From positions 246,973 to 310,972 of the forward strand of contig LUVW01000023.1 in assembly GCA_001661515.1 (NCBI GenBank): DNA of 64,000 nt, written 5' to 3'. Both the position numbers and the translations under genes were made by a program. The stretch comes from Capniomyces stellatus (taxonomy: Eukaryota; Kickxellomycota; Harpellomycetes; Harpellales; Legeriomycetaceae). This document shows positions 11,471 through 25,100 of this stretch, piece by piece (the stretch's first letter is position 1; the number at the start of each line of letters is the position of its first letter). Under the pieces are notes generated by a model that worked only from the letters and a program-made list of their open reading frames with translations, made no database searches and had not been told where the DNA came from.

Positions 11471-13520
11471 ATGCATTCATTTGTTCGGCCAAGCAAGTAT
11501 CGCCATGTATATGGTACATGTTATAAGAGGAACATGTGTTATGAGAATCTGAGAGTGACAACAAGTGCTTGGGATTCAAACTATGTCTCGGTTAATCCAG
11601 TAAGTGACAGGGACAGGATATTATCGTTGTTGTTATTGGTATTTATAGGAATTGTGGAATTAATAAAAAGTAAAAAAAAAAAAAAAAGAATAAAATAGAA
11701 TTTAGAGGGGAGGGTAAAGTGGCAAAATGTAGAGATGGATTGGTGACGAGATGTGTAATAACTGTGATGAATAGGAATACTTTGCGATAAATTGGAATGC
11801 AGGGGGGGGAGGGGCGTTTGCGGTTGTTCCGCTGGAGCAGACAGGGAAAATGCACACGACGTTCCCATTGTTTACGGGACATAGCGGACATGTATTGGAT
11901 ACAGACTTTTCGCCATTTAAGGATAGAATAATAGCGTCGGGGGCAGAGGACAACAGAATCAAGGTGTGGGAGATTCCAGAGGATTATAAGATGCGGGTGA
12001 TGGAAAGTAAGGAGGGGACGGAGCTTGAGAATGTAGAGGCGTTTTTGACGTTGAAGGGGCACGAGAAGAAGGTGGGACATGTGCAGTTTAACCCGGTGGC
12101 AGAGAATGTGCTGGGCAGTGCAAGTGGGGACATGACGATTAGGCTGTGGGACGTGGAGTATGGGAGCGAGAAGCACTGTGTGGGGGGATTTAGTGACAAC
12201 ATCCAGTCGATTGGGTGGAACTACAATGGAACGGTGATAGCAGCACCGAGCCGAGACAAGAAGCTGCGGGTGATAGATGGGAGAGCGAACGGAGTGGTGA
12301 TGGAGGCAGACTCGCATCTTGGAATCAAGGGGTCAAGAGTAGTGTGGCTTGGAAACACAGGCAAGCTGGTGACAACAGGGTTTGCGAGGTCAAGTGGGCG
12401 GGAAGTGTTTCTTTGGGACGAAAAGAAGCTGACGGAGCCAATAGAAAAGATGGAAATCGACACGTCATCGGGAATCCTGATGCCTTTTTACGACGACAGC
12501 AGCAACATGCTGTACCTGGCAGGCAAGGGAGACGGAAACATCCGGTACTACGAGTACGATGGGGGGAAGCTGCACTACCTCAGCGAGTACCAGTCAACTG
12601 AGCCACAAAGAGGAATGGGTGCCATGCCCAAGCGCGGGGTAAACATGAAGGACTTTGAGCTGATGAGGTTGTACAAGGTAACTTCGTCCAACGTCGTTGA
12701 GCCAATTTCGTTCAAGGCCCCCAGGAAGGCCGACTCGTTCCAGGTAGACATCTACCCGCCAGCTCCAGGAGGAATTGCAGCCCTGACGGCCCAACAGTAC
12801 TTTGACGGCCAGTCCTCAGACCCCATTCTCGTTGACCTCGAATCCATATACAACGGCAACGAAGAGTTGGTTATCCACACCCCAACCATCACCAACAACC
12901 ACTCTGCTACCACACCACCACCAGCAGCAGCCGCCGTCGCCACAACCCCAGTTCTTACAAACGAAACTAACGATCGGTCCTCGTTCCAGCACACTGCAGA
13001 AACCAACAGCCCCGCCCAGTCTCCAAAGCCTCCTGCCAGCCCCCCAAGACCCACCGCAAGTTCCCCAAGACCAGTTCCCAGGTCAGTCCCGGCTGCTGAG
13101 CCTCCAGTCCCCCAAATCTCTCCAGACCACATCCGCAAAATAGTCGAAGAGCTGGTTAGTGCGCATAAATTCGAGGACAAACTCGCTGCTGCTGCAAAGT
13201 CAAATGAGGCTGCCCTCCACCTACAAAGCGCACAGTTTGATGTTAAACTTGACAAGCTCGAGCTGGCTGTGCTGAACCTTCAAGCCCAACTCACTGCTGC
13301 CAACGCCGCCAACAAAGACTTGGTTTCGAAAGTTCACCACCTCGAGTCTGAGGCCGCAAAGTGTGCTGATTCTGCAAAATCTATTGAACAAAGCCTTCTT
13401 GTTTCTGTTGAGAAGGTTAAAGGCCAAGAGTCTCGCATTTTTGAGCTTGAAGCCCAGCTTGTTGCTACTCTTAAAGCCGCTACTGCTCTTGCTGATGCTG
13501 CTGATAAAATTTCTTCTTGA
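11471..13520 (+). CDS. crn1: coronin, 2 exons, about 624 aa
   Basis: Exons: 11471-11599 and 11775-13520, joined in phase 0. Coronin binds F-actin and tunes Arp2/3 and cofilin at cortical actin patches. Exon 1 gives the coronin start motif FVRPSKYRHVYG and AWDSNYVSVNP. Exon 2 continues with EYFAINWNAGGGGAFAVVPL, then WD-repeat blades (LFTGHSGHVLDTDFSP, HEKKVGHVQFNP, DMTIRLWDV) and the coronin extension PQRGMGAMPKRGVNM near residue 322. A Pro/Ala/Thr-rich unique region occupies about 410-510. The C-terminal 110 residues have a heptad-like Leu/Ala pattern, the usual coiled-coil trimerisation and Arp2/3-binding tail. Codon use changes from G/A-ending at the 5' half to C/T-ending at the 3' half. 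Length is normal for a fungal coronin. Confidence 0.95.
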
Positions 13521-13790
13521 TCAATCCAATCATTTTTATCATCTTTTATTATTTACTTTTTTATTATTTACTTTTATAACTCTAACATTACAATCCTACC
13601 TCCGTCACTTTTTATTTATGTTTTACTTGCTTGGTTACTAGCTTATTTATTTACGTTTATATTTTTTTTTAAATTTTAAAATTTAAACTTCAAATGTGGA
13701 AGAAAGAAACTGGCATCAATTGCATATTTTTTAATACTAAAAGGTATTGATAGAGAAACTGAAACTGAAACAAACTAATACAATACAGTT

Positions 13791-15486
13791 TTAGAATCTC
13801 TTGCTGCTGTTTGTGTTGTATGCCTGGTACCCGTAATACGCTCCACCAAGCACCCCACAAACCAAAATCAACTTGAAAAGTGTGTACAAAAACGATCCGT
13901 TATTTGATGTTTTCACATGCTGTGCCTTCTAATTAAACCAACACAAACCATCAAATAATGCAGTCGCAATTACCATCTCAATCAACCAAATTAATTTATA
14001 TTCATCCCGTTATACAATAGTAACAGTAATAATAATATTAGTGATCTATGTCTTACTGGTTGTGAATGTGGCTCCATGCCTTCTTTATAGTATGATGTGG
14101 TGACCCCCATAATCTGATGAGCATCTTTTTTATTTATTTCAAAATAAAAGAATAACCATTCAATAAGCCTGTTAGTGGGATTAAACAGACCAGCTATACA
14201 GCATGTAATTCGTATATGTACAAATCCACCCTGTCACTGTTACTATTTTATTGATGCTCTTACCGCTGAGATCTCCGGTAATTGCGCTGAATCCAACATA
14301 CAGGCCCTTAGGCAACGTAATTCCCTCCTTCGCAATACAAGTTGTCCAGCCCTTATTTTCCAAATCAATTTTGACCTAATCATTCCAAAATACGCATTTA
14401 TTACTTGTACGCCATTATCGTTTTCTTCCTATTCTTGCAAGTTGGTATTGGTTGGTGTACTTACTGTCAACATTTTTCCTGGCAAGTATGTGATTTCCAC
14501 TTGTGACGGATCATTCAAATTGCGGAAAAACATACCCTACAAACCACATCATATTTGTTTATAGTTAGCAGAGTAACATCCTTGATTATCTAAACACATA
14601 CCATTTAAATTCAACGATAAATACACTATGCTGTATATCATTACCTCACAGTGCCCAAAACTGTCCTTAAGACCGTCTGTTGCTGAGTCATATTGTGTCT
14701 TTCCATCACCAAGCATCCCAACCACCATTGGGAAGCTTTTCTATTTTGCCCATACATACAACCACATATTGCCTTTAGTTTTAGAATCTAGCTTAAACTT
14801 GGCTATTTTAATTGGTATACCCTTACCCCGCTTGCCCCGTTAGGATATGTATCAAAGAACAGCCCCATGCCGTTGAAAAAATCTCTGTTTCCAAACACCG
14901 GTCCTAAAAATAATATATATAAATTTATGTGTCAAAAATACTCCAAACAACAAACGGCCCTACTACTGTTTTTTTTTCTTCTGTTGTGGTTTGCTTTTTT
15001 TTATTTGCTTTGCCGTGTATATAAACTTACCTGCTGTGGCTCGTTCTTGGGTAGCCCAGAACGCAAACCCGTCGCCGTGCATGTATCCTGGTTTGTTTGC
15101 TCCAACTTTGAATTCAAAGTTGATTTTCCATCCGTCCTCAGGCAATTGCGTTGTTGACCAGATGTTTCCTCTGTGCGACTGGATGTCTTGTGTAAGGAAC
15201 ACTCCCTCGATTGATTTAACCACTGCATCGCCTCCAAAATCCCATTCTGAAATATGGAATCCGTCATCTATAAATAACAATAAAGCAGTGCCCCATTTGT
15301 TACCAACCGTTCACCTGTTATTATATATCATATTTGACCATGTCTTCCTATATTTAAACACGTGTTGTGCTTACTGATATATGGCATTTGTAACGACAAC
15401 TCTCTAATGAGGTTATCCTCATTAGCCCCAATTGTTCTCGCTGTGAGCGACAAACCCAGCAAACACAAACTCTTCAACATTGCCAT
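13791..15486 (-). CDS. L-type lectin cargo receptor (VIP36/ERGIC-53 family), 8 exons, about 303 aa
   Basis: Exons on the minus strand: 15486-15375, 15267-15031, 14903-14827, 14740-14645, 14536-14465, 14375-14264, 14124-14057, 13928-13791. All are GT-AG and the phases sum to one 304-codon frame. The product has a hydrophobic signal peptide (about 1-20) and a leguminous-lectin-type luminal domain (about 38-255). The domain carries WDFGGDAVV, MHGDGFAFWATQERATAG, PVFGNRDFFNGMGLFFDTYP, GLYVGFSAITGDLSD and a Cys pair (HCEG, WTTCIA). One transmembrane helix near residues 270-290 and a short cytosolic tail ending SSKRF follow. Family members cycle in the early secretory pathway and bind high-mannose glycoproteins. 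The tail resembles VIP36 more than the KKFF retrieval signal of ERGIC-53. It is the most intron-dense gene in the window. Subfamily placement is tentative. Confidence 0.92.
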
Positions 15487-15538
15487 GATATCTCTGTGTA
15501 TACTTGTTATTGTTGTTTCTTTAACCCGGTGCTGTTGT

Positions 15539-15549
15539 GTTTATAAAAG
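15539..15549 (-). promoter_or_regulatory. TATA-like element upstream of the L-type lectin
   Basis: The minus strand reads TTTTATAAACA about 55 bases upstream of the lectin ATG. Position and sequence fit a TATA-like element, but in such AT-rich DNA this could be chance. Confidence 0.3.
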
Positions 15550-18274
15550 GTGCAAGGTTTAGCTTTTTTTTCTTCCCTGAAATCTTGCTTTGTGTCAAGT
15601 TCAACGACTAGTTTTGAAAACAAGAAACAAAAAAAATAAACACTAATACTCTTCAAAGTCTTGAATTTTGCAATATAATGTAATTGCAAAGAACTCCAAA
15701 TTAGTAATTGTATTCCAATAATAAGAAAAGAAATTAGTAATTGTTTCCTTTACGTAAATTAACTATTTGTTTCTTCCTCGACAATTATTCAAATAATTGT
15801 ATTATTTTGCGTTAATGTTGACATTTAATCCAATATAATACTGCCGTTTTCCAATTTGGCTGATCAATGATTAAAAGTCCGAAAGCATTCCCCCCACGAA
15901 GCCAACCAGAGTTATTACCGTCATTATTGTGTTTTCCTTCTTTAATCCACTCTTTTTTTTTTTTACTTTTATAAATAATGTAACGTGTCAATGTCAACAC
16001 ATATCCTTTTATTTATCTACTCATTTATCTATATTCCCAGCTTGCCTTGTCCTAATTATGTTTTGCCAACACCTTTGAAAGTAATGTGAATAAAAAAAAA
16101 CACTTTTGCCAAAGAAAAAAAATAAAAATAAAATGGAATATCAATTTTTAATAGCGAAAACATCTATAAAGTCGGTTACTGTTCCCATTTCCTTTTCCTT
16201 CTATTTTTGTTTTCAGTTGCTCAAATTGTGTGCTACTTTCCGGTATTTACTTTACCATTCAGCAAAGCTTGAACCCAAGTTTAGTCCCATCTTTATCTAT
16301 ATTTCATTTGCTTGATTATCGAAAGGTTTACTTGTGATGATCCTATTCGACAGCCAAAATTCGCAGTAAATATTTCAAACAAGACCTTTTTTATTTTGTT
16401 TTTTTTGTTGTTGGCAAATAAAAAATCAATGATTGCCATTGGGATCTACTCTGAGAATAAGCAGGAAAGAGCTAATAAAATGACCAAGTAGATAATGAAT
16501 AGTAGGAGATAAATGTCATACTGAGGATAAAAAAATTAGACTTGCAAAAATAAAATCAAAAAAAAGGAGGAAAATAAATTTCAATAAAAGATAAAAAAAA
16601 GTGGGAAAATAAATTTCAATAAAAGATAAAAAATAAAATAAATAAAAAAGTGGGAAAAGAAAGCAAAAGTTGGTCACAAATCTTATCAATTTGTTTATCG
16701 TGTATCCCCGAACTTTTGATCAAAATACAACCAAACCGTATTTACAAGTTTTAGTAAAGTTATTCACAAGCATATTTGTAATTACGTGTTCAGTTTTATC
16801 ATTAAAGGAAACATTGTTGTGATCAAACTACTTGGCCGTTTTATATTTAATGTTCAAATAAAAGTCTAAAACCGTCTCTGATTTCTACCCAACACACCAA
16901 GGCCTAACCTTTTTTTTTTATCTCTGACAATAAAAAAACAACCAAGGCAGTTTCTATACCTCTGATTATAACTCTAGCCCTGGTTTCAGTTTTATCTAAT
17001 GACTAAGAAAATGAAAACACAATCTGTATACAGCCTCATTATAAGGTTTATAATTTAGTTAGGATTTTACACTATACAAGAGGAAATCATCTTTCCCGAA
17101 CTTTTAGACTGTTCGGATAAAAGCTCCATGAAGCCTGGTGCCCCTTTGAAGACTATATTGCATGTTTGGATTACTTCAGCTTGTCGGGGTAAGACTACAT
17201 TGAACATGTGCTACCATAACTTGTGTTATTTGCCAGTTACAACTGGTATTGCTAGAGATCCCGTTGCCAAAATTTTCCAGCTATTTTTTTTTTACTTTTT
17301 TAATATTTACTATTTTTCCAGTAATAACAGTTGATGAATTATAGATTACTCGAGTCACATCCAAGCCTATATAGCTTATTTATAAGCTCGATGTGATGCA
17401 ATGTAATGTATCAAACGACTGTGATTAGTTGGAGATGGGAATTAGCAAAAATATAACGTTACATAATGTATATTGAACTAAAATGTTGAGCCAATTCGGT
17501 TTCTGGACTACCAAGGCTTTTTAGAAATAAATAGACGAAAGTATTAACAACCAAAGTGTATTTTATGTTCACAGCTTTAGTTGTGTTACAGTTTAAACCT
17601 TATTCTGCAGTATTGCTTCTATAGGCCAGCTTTCCTTAATATACTTTTAATTAGTGTTGGTTGACAAAAAATCCTAATTTATTTTTTTTATTGAAATTTA
17701 AATTGAAATTTAAAAAACCTAATTTAATCCGTCAAAAGTATATATTAAAAAGCTTATCGTAAAACATATAAGACCTAATTTGGCAACATTGGTAATACTA
17801 GCCTGTGTTAGAAGCGGGAATCAACTGGAACTACAAATTCCGGGGAGATATGTATAGATGTTTAGTAAGGAGACAGCGTTTTGTGCTAAAGTTTTATGTT
17901 ATTTTTCAAAAAAAGAGAACGATAAACAAGCCGATTTTGCATATTTATAGATGCACCGTAAACTGAGAGACATAGGGAGTGTAAAGTAACAACACTAAAG
18001 TATAAACAACAGGCTCGCCATTGATTTACATTGATATAGCCACACCGAGCAAAAGACAGATGTTTTATTAACCGAGAAAAATAAAGGATATATACAGATT
18101 TGCAGAGGAAGACTACTGTATCCGTATTTCATATAGGCAAGGGTAGCTCTTGGATCTGTTGGTTTTAAACAAAGGATGTGCTCTTTTTTTTTTTGCTTTG
18201 GTTTTTGATATAGGATCAAGGCCGCATTATGCTTTTCTTTGCAATAAATTCCATTGATTGCAAGAGTGTTTGGT

Positions 18275-18286
18275 GGGGGGGGGGGG
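18275..18286. repeat. G12 homopolymer
   Basis: A run of twelve G in otherwise AT-rich intergenic DNA. Confidence 0.95.
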
Positions 18287-19104
18287 TGTTATGTTGTAAT
18301 CTTATATTGCTTTTGGTATAAAATTAGCGAGTTTAAATCAAATTGAAGAAAAAAGGGCTTGTTTTTTGCAAATGTTACGTAAAGTTCGATGAAAAAATGG
18401 CTGCTTATTTGAATATTAAATATAGAAGGTTGCTTGAATCAGCAGGTAAAGCCACCAATTGATGTTTAGACTTACAAAGTTTCGAGGAAAACAGCAGTTG
18501 AGAAGTCCATTTAAAGTTGCAGATTTCACGTTGGTTTTTCTAAAATAAGCTTCAAATAAAACTCAAATATAGGAATAACAGTATTTCCAATTTGTGATCC
18601 AAAGCTGCTTAGACAGAAATAGCCACAGAGTACAAAGACTATAATTTCTAAATCCGTTTTGGTAAAACCATCTTTTTTGAAATAAATCAAATGTCCAGGT
18701 ATTTCCCAGTTATATTTCAATCTGATTTTCATTCAATGTAAAAATAAACACAGAATCTGAGGTAAAAATAAACAAAAAAAAAAAAAGAGTTGGATAGATA
18801 CTTTGTGAAAAAGTTTAAATAATACAAAACAAAATGAAGCAAAAAGAAAAAAAAGAAAACCGAGTCATAACTGTAATCAACTATTGACTACAAGTTTGAG
18901 GTAGCAGTATTTAAACTACATTCCATCCTTTATCATACAGCTCTGATCCTCTTTATCTAGTTTTTTTATTATTGATATACTTTGTCTAGTATTTTTTTTT
19001 TTGTCGTTGATAAAAATACAACCGAACGGCTGTTTGGATATAATTGTTGGTAAAGTGATACTCGGGTTTGAACTTTCAACAATACAACTAATACCAATCA
19101 AATA

Positions 19105-22100
19105 ATGATAAAAAGCCTGAATCAAAAATATGATATGGAAGAAAATAAGCACTACCAGAATTATAGGCAGAACGTAAGGAGCAGTACATCAATACCAACC
19201 ACCAATACACACAGCAGTACTGGAACAGTAAACTATAAAGACGTACAAGTGTTATATGAGAGTAAGTAGCGGAGCTTTAATAATATATATATACACAATA
19301 GACTTTGGTGAGAGATAACACCGAGTTTTAAGGGTATTATAACTAACGCTTTATTGTAAATATAAAAACCAAACAGCGTGCTTTTGTGCTTATTCACTCT
19401 TTATTTTTCGATGTGTTTAAATATGATAGGTGCAGACCCGGGCTCTGAAGATTTGTTTATACCAATAAGCGACATGAAACACGGCAGAAACCGTGGAGCG
19501 ACAGCTGGTTACGAGCCACTAGAGGGATCAAAAAAAGACACGAAATTTGACTCAAAGATGTCAAAGGAATTACGGTCAGATCTAGAGCTACACCAGGCTC
19601 TAGCATCAGCCAGGATTGATAGTATGTCGAATCTGGTGGTGGACTTATCGCGTCTTGATGAAGACAGCGTGGACTATAGCACAGTAACCAGCGGATCATG
19701 CTCTGAAAGCGAGATAGAGTTTTTAAAAGCAAATGGTTCGCTATACGACAACATTGTAAATATTGAGGCCTATTTGGGCAATGGCGAACAATTTACTGGA
19801 GCGAATGGTAGGGGGTCCAATCACAGCCTTAAAAACAGCAGAGCCAGCTTTATAAAAGAGTTGAGCAAGGAGTCTGGAGACAGGCCCAGGCCTAGTTCAA
19901 AGGGGGGTAGTCATAGTGGCAATCAGGCAGAATTTGAAAAGAGTGTAAATGCAGATGGGTATAGAGAAAACACAAGTCAGTATAAAAGCCCGTCTATTAC
20001 CAACAATTTGGGTGCTAAAGAGAGTCTACAGCCAGTAAAGGACTACAAAGGTATTGTTTCAAAGGAATCAAATGCAACTCATGGCATCGAAGCTGCTACA
20101 GGAGATAAAAGAGAGATAGCTGGTGGCGAGTTGTTATCTAAAACCAACACAGGGTATTATAACGAGGAGACACTTTACAAATTAGAAAGGGTGGCTGGGA
20201 GGGGATATCACGAGCACACGGCGTCAAGCAGACAAGCCGGTTCAAATTCGGAGTATAAAGCACCAAAACAAGCTTTGGGACCGGGATCAAAGTTTTCCAG
20301 CTTAGACAGGAATAACGTGGGTCATTTTCCCAATAGCCATGACACCAAGAGGTTGTATAAGAGTATAGGCAAAAACGAGTCAGAGTTCAAAAAGCTTCCA
20401 ACAATAAAAAACTTGGTAGAGAAAAGAATTAGCGAGTCGGAAGAAAGAAGGTTGTCAAAGCTATTTAAAAACAACATTGCACCGGAAAAGGCGGCACTTA
20501 TAATCAACAAAAACCCAGATTCGTTGTATACAAATTTGAAGAGGTTGTCTTCAAAGGCAAATTACAAAAGCAGCGGGGCTATAAATAAGGCTGCGCCTAC
20601 AGAAGCCTCTAGAGGGAACGCAGCCGGGGGATTTGGAGTGTGGAAAAAGGACAGCAGCCCAAGTTTTCAAGTAGCCGAATCGGGATTAAATAACGTGTAC
20701 AACGGGGATTTTTGTATAAATCAGATTCCAACACAGTTGGGGGCTGTTGAAGAATTGGGAAATCAAAGGTATAATTCAGAAGCAGAGATAGACACGAATA
20801 GCTCAGATGATTGTGGAAGGAGGGAGGTATCTCGGGGGGAAATGGGAGGTGGGATTGGTGGGATTGGTGAAACTGGGAAAGAAAAGATGGGCACTATGTC
20901 AAAAATCACGCCATCGGGAATAAGCTCAAACAAGAAAATAAGCCCAAACAAGGAGTTGGGTTCAAATAAAGAGTTGGGTTCAGATAAGGAGTTGGGTTCA
21001 AAAAAGGACAGTGTCATTAATGTTGTTTCTGGACTGGTTAATGATAAAGGGAATAGTAAAGGCAAAAAAAGCAAGCCAAAGAAAGGAGTACCAAGCTTCA
21101 AGGTCATTAGCACCAACACAGACACGGGTATAAAGTCGGAAATGGTTGAGGGCAGCAGGAATATCGGGAACGGGCAAAACAAGGCGACAGTATTTGATTC
21201 GATTAACAGAAAAGATGGGTATAGAGCGAATAATAAAAGTATAGATTTTGGGAGAGTGGCCGGAAGTAGCAGAGGGTTGGATGGAGGGGTAGGGAGTACA
21301 GGATTTAAAAGGGGAGAAATTCCGGCGAATTTTATAGTGAACATTAAAAAAAACAAAGGTAACAAGTATGGGGGGAGTAGCAAGCTGAGAAGGGTGCATA
21401 GAAAAGCACCAGCAGTAAAAGCGACAAGATCAAAGTTTACAAGATTCAGAAAAGCCATTGGGTATGCACTTTTCAAGCTGAGAAGAGCGCTAGCAAAGAT
21501 GGGTCATAAGAGGTATAAAGGAAGTATTGGAGATATGAGAGCAGAAAATGACAAAGAGGGGGTCAAGCTGGTGAAAAAGTATGTAAAGTACGACAGAATT
21601 CTGCAGGAGAGCATGAGAGCAGAAGTAAGAAAGAGAAAAGACATAAACGAGTATTTGTTTGGCAAGAGCAAAGAAAATGCAGTGTACTTTGGAAAGGGAA
21701 GTTCAAACATAATATCAAAGATCACAGGGATTCCTGAATCGTCGTTGCTACATTACCCAAGCCACCAAAGCGGAATACAGATGTTTGAAGCACCAACCGA
21801 CAATCTGACACCAAGTAGCAGAGTTCACAGTTTAGCAGCAAGTGGGATGGATAGGAACGTAAACTTTATTGACCTGCTAGTGTTGGAGAAGGGCGAAGAA
21901 AGCTCGAAATCGTCGTTCAACTGGTATGACGATTACAATGACTGCCATTCAGTCTACTCATCCAGCCGATACTCGGATAAAAGCCATACAGGAAGAATCA
22001 ACACGCATAATAGCATAAAGTCGAGTGTATATAATAAGACAGCAGCCAAAAGAAGCGACAGTTCTCCTGATGAATCGGAAGATGACGAGGAAGCAGGAGT

Positions 22101-25100
22101 AGGACTAAGCAGAGGCAGCAGCACTGCAGACAAAAGCAATTATAGTCTTTTTAAACAAAGTGGATATGGGTTTGGTGCAGCAAAGGAGTACAGGAAAGTG
22201 GATGGTTGTGACTTGGAAGGCAAGAGGAAAATCAAGAGTGCTGCTGATGGTGCAGAGGATTTGACGAATGGGGTAACCAAGGATTCGGTTTGTAGGAAGG
22301 AGGACAGTACCCGTATTATCAAAAGCGATATGGCCAAGCAGGGAAATATAGCTTACGATGTGGGATCGTTAAAGTCGAACAGAACAGTCGAGTCTAATGC
22401 CGGACTAAAATTTTTAGAAATGGCTGATGTTGGTTATAAGAGCAGCAGAAATGGACATTTGCGGGACCAAGAGAGTATTTTGAGTCGAGAAAGTTCGGTA
22501 AAATCGTGGAGAATGAGTGGAGCTGAGTTTAACAAGGAGAATACATTCCAAGAATCCAACAAAAGACTGTCCAAAATGATATCAAAGAGTCTGAGCCAAA
22601 ACTATTCGAATATTTCAGATGAAGGCGCGTTCAAGTCGAGTAATACAAAGTCAGAAAACAATACTAGACTTAGTAGGTCCGAGTTTCTGGATAGACATAA
22701 TAGTTTGGATTTGAATATGAGTTTGAGCGAGATGGTATCGGTAAACTGGGAAACAACCGACTCGGGATCCTCGAAAATTAGGTCGTTTACCAGACTCAAC
22801 ATAGACAAAATGAATCTAGACAGCAGCAGGACGTATGAAGTGAGAAACGGTCGTCTGAGTGCTGACAAGATAAAGACTGAACTGAAAAAATCAGCTTTAG
22901 AAAAGTTCCACTCTTTGAACAAGGTCAGTATTGATTATATCCGCACTGACAGCACCGAAAAGCAGGTCCAAAAACCAATAAAAGCAGGTTCGAACTCGTC
23001 AATACGCAGCTTCAGGCGTAAAGGAAACTCGGGAAGCGTAGTTTGCGGGATAAATCAAAGAGCTCTAAACAAACACAGAAGCACCGGCATGGTTAATATT
23101 GGTTGCTTTGTGGAGAAAGGTGTATGTTTAGTGGATGATAATGAGGCTGGAAACGAATCAAACTCAACCAGCATGGTGTGTACAGAGTGTGGAAATCAAC
23201 GGGCAGTAGTTAGATTAGCTGGAAAAAAAGGGCTTAGAAATATTGGAAGGCGGAGAAGTTGTGATAATTTCAGGGAGCACGAAAGGCAGGGGTCAGCAAA
23301 CACATTGAAAAAGTATCGATCTACAGGATTTGCGTCAAAGATAAACAAAAAAAACCTGTGGCTGGATATCAAAAACATCACCAACTTTGACTCGAGCATG
23401 GAACGGCTAGAGAAGAGCGCAAGTTTGATGGACAACATCACAAACGCCGGTTCTGTGGAAGCGGCAGAAGAACCCATCAAAGACATCCACTTCACGGAGG
23501 TACTCGAGAGCATAGGATATGTAGAAAAGAGCCTGAACAAGGGCGTGTACAGCGACGGTTGCAGCTTGGCGCTAAGGTACCCATTTTTCAAGTTGGGAAC
23601 CGAGTTTAGCAATGTAGAAATCGATGGAAAACGCATTGCCAACAATTACAACCAGGCTAAACGAGCACAGAGGGCCAGCAGCAGCAGCACGGGTGCCCAG
23701 CCCATGCTGTATATGGGAGCTCCAAGTAGAAAGGTTATGTCTGCAGTGAGTAACCTACGAGTAGGGGGCAACAGTAGCAACTACGTGTGGCTGCTGACCA
23801 GCAACACACTGCAGCAGTACAACCAGGCAATGGGAATTGTCTTTCAAAAGTACAACACCAAAATCCGTAGGCTTATTGAATGCAACAGGCTTTCTGCCAA
23901 CCGTAGCCATTTCCATTCTTCTGGGTACAATTCCGGCTTGAACAGGGAAATAATTGTTGGCAATAGCAAAGATTCTGGCAAAGCAAATGGCAGCACAGGC
24001 TTGGAAGGTGTAGAAACAAACACCAAGCTCACATCTAGCAGATCTTCAATACAAATGAGACAAGGCGGGTTTGACGAGATTGACTCAGAGGCAATATTTT
24101 CCGAGTCCACAAGCACAGGTGTTCATTCTGGCAAGGTTCCGGTTGAAGATAGATATGAAAAGGTTGGGGGAACTGGGTTTGGTGACATCCAAAAAAGAAA
24201 CCACAATATTCCTGGGGTCAAAGCACTTGAGCAAATCAACTTCCAAGATATATCCAGGTACATGGAAGCACAACAATTCAAGGAGTTTAATGACAAGATA
24301 TTCTATGCAAGTTATTTGCTGGCAAAGTATATAGTCGTGGGGAAAAGCACAGTGATGGGAGCAACCAACAATCGTGCTGAAGACCACCTCGAAAATGGCG
24401 TTTCAGCCTCTAATACCAAAGGGCTGCTTGGGATGTTGGAGAAAGGAACTGTTGCTGAGCGCAAAGTAGGCGTACACTTAAGGACTGTTAATGTACAAAT
24501 CGACGGGCTAGGAATTGAATTTGTTTTGAAAATCAACAAACACGCAAAAGACGTCAAAGTCAAGCAAAAGTCGTTTTTGGACTTTGACCAATTTAAGGTG
24601 GAAGACGTTTTTGTTGACTTTAATAGCAAACCAAACCATGTCTCCGAGTTGGATTCCAAGAGAGACAAACAGCAGTTTGACGACTTTTCTGGAAAGCCAA
24701 GCACAAAACCCGATACTTCAAACCCACTTTACTCCAACGAAAACTTGCTAGACTTTGGTGCAGTGTATTCACAAGTAATCCAAAGTAGCACGCCAAGCCA
24801 CACAGACCTGCCTTTTGGCATGCAAAAAGCCAATAAAAGCCCCAGTTTCAGTCCCAACCATACATTCAGCAACGCCAACAATGCCAGCATTAGTGGGTCT
24901 GAACATTTCCGGTTTAGCTTTAGTAGCGTGGCGTCAAGTATTGGTACAATTGATGTTGCTTCAGTAAACAACTCGTGTTTAGTTGATGCGGTGTTAAATA
25001 CAAGCAACAGTTTGGTTTATCCAGACGACATTAAAACCAATGTGCGGCATAGTAACCCAGAGATTGGATTGGTTGAGAAGAAGCAAATATCAACACGTCA

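Larger units (their letters stand above)
15487..19104. other. intergenic region, 3.6 kb, no gene seen
   Basis: This is AT-rich sequence with several A-rich near-direct repeats (for example 16556-16640, where an AAATTTCAATAAAAGATAAA unit recurs) and a duplicated ATTGAAATTTAAA unit at 17690-17714. A 12-base G run lies at 18275-18286. Short ORFs such as 17128-17334 (+) and 18526-18732 (-) show no motif. The last few hundred bases are probably the promoter of the 2275-residue gene. Confidence 0.5.

Noticed and set aside
9935..11868. Several minus-strand ORFs rich in Phe, Leu, Ser and Pro
   Set aside because: They arise from translating the complement of the polypurine tract. No motif, no splice partners and no conserved-looking segment.
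12752..13255. 167-codon minus-strand ORF inside coronin
   Set aside because: It is antisense to the Pro/Ala-rich linker and coiled coil. Coronin itself is unambiguous.
19378..19429. Start of the 2275-residue gene at a GTG (19378) or the ATG at 19411
   Set aside because: GTG is not a credible nuclear start. Reading through 19378-19429 would use intron sequence ending in GATAG, and the upstream exon fits in frame and phase.
20763..21476. 237-codon minus-strand ORF inside the 2275-residue gene
   Set aside because: Leu/Pro/Phe-rich composition follows from the purine-rich coding strand, with no motif. The same reasoning applies to the other minus ORFs in this gene.
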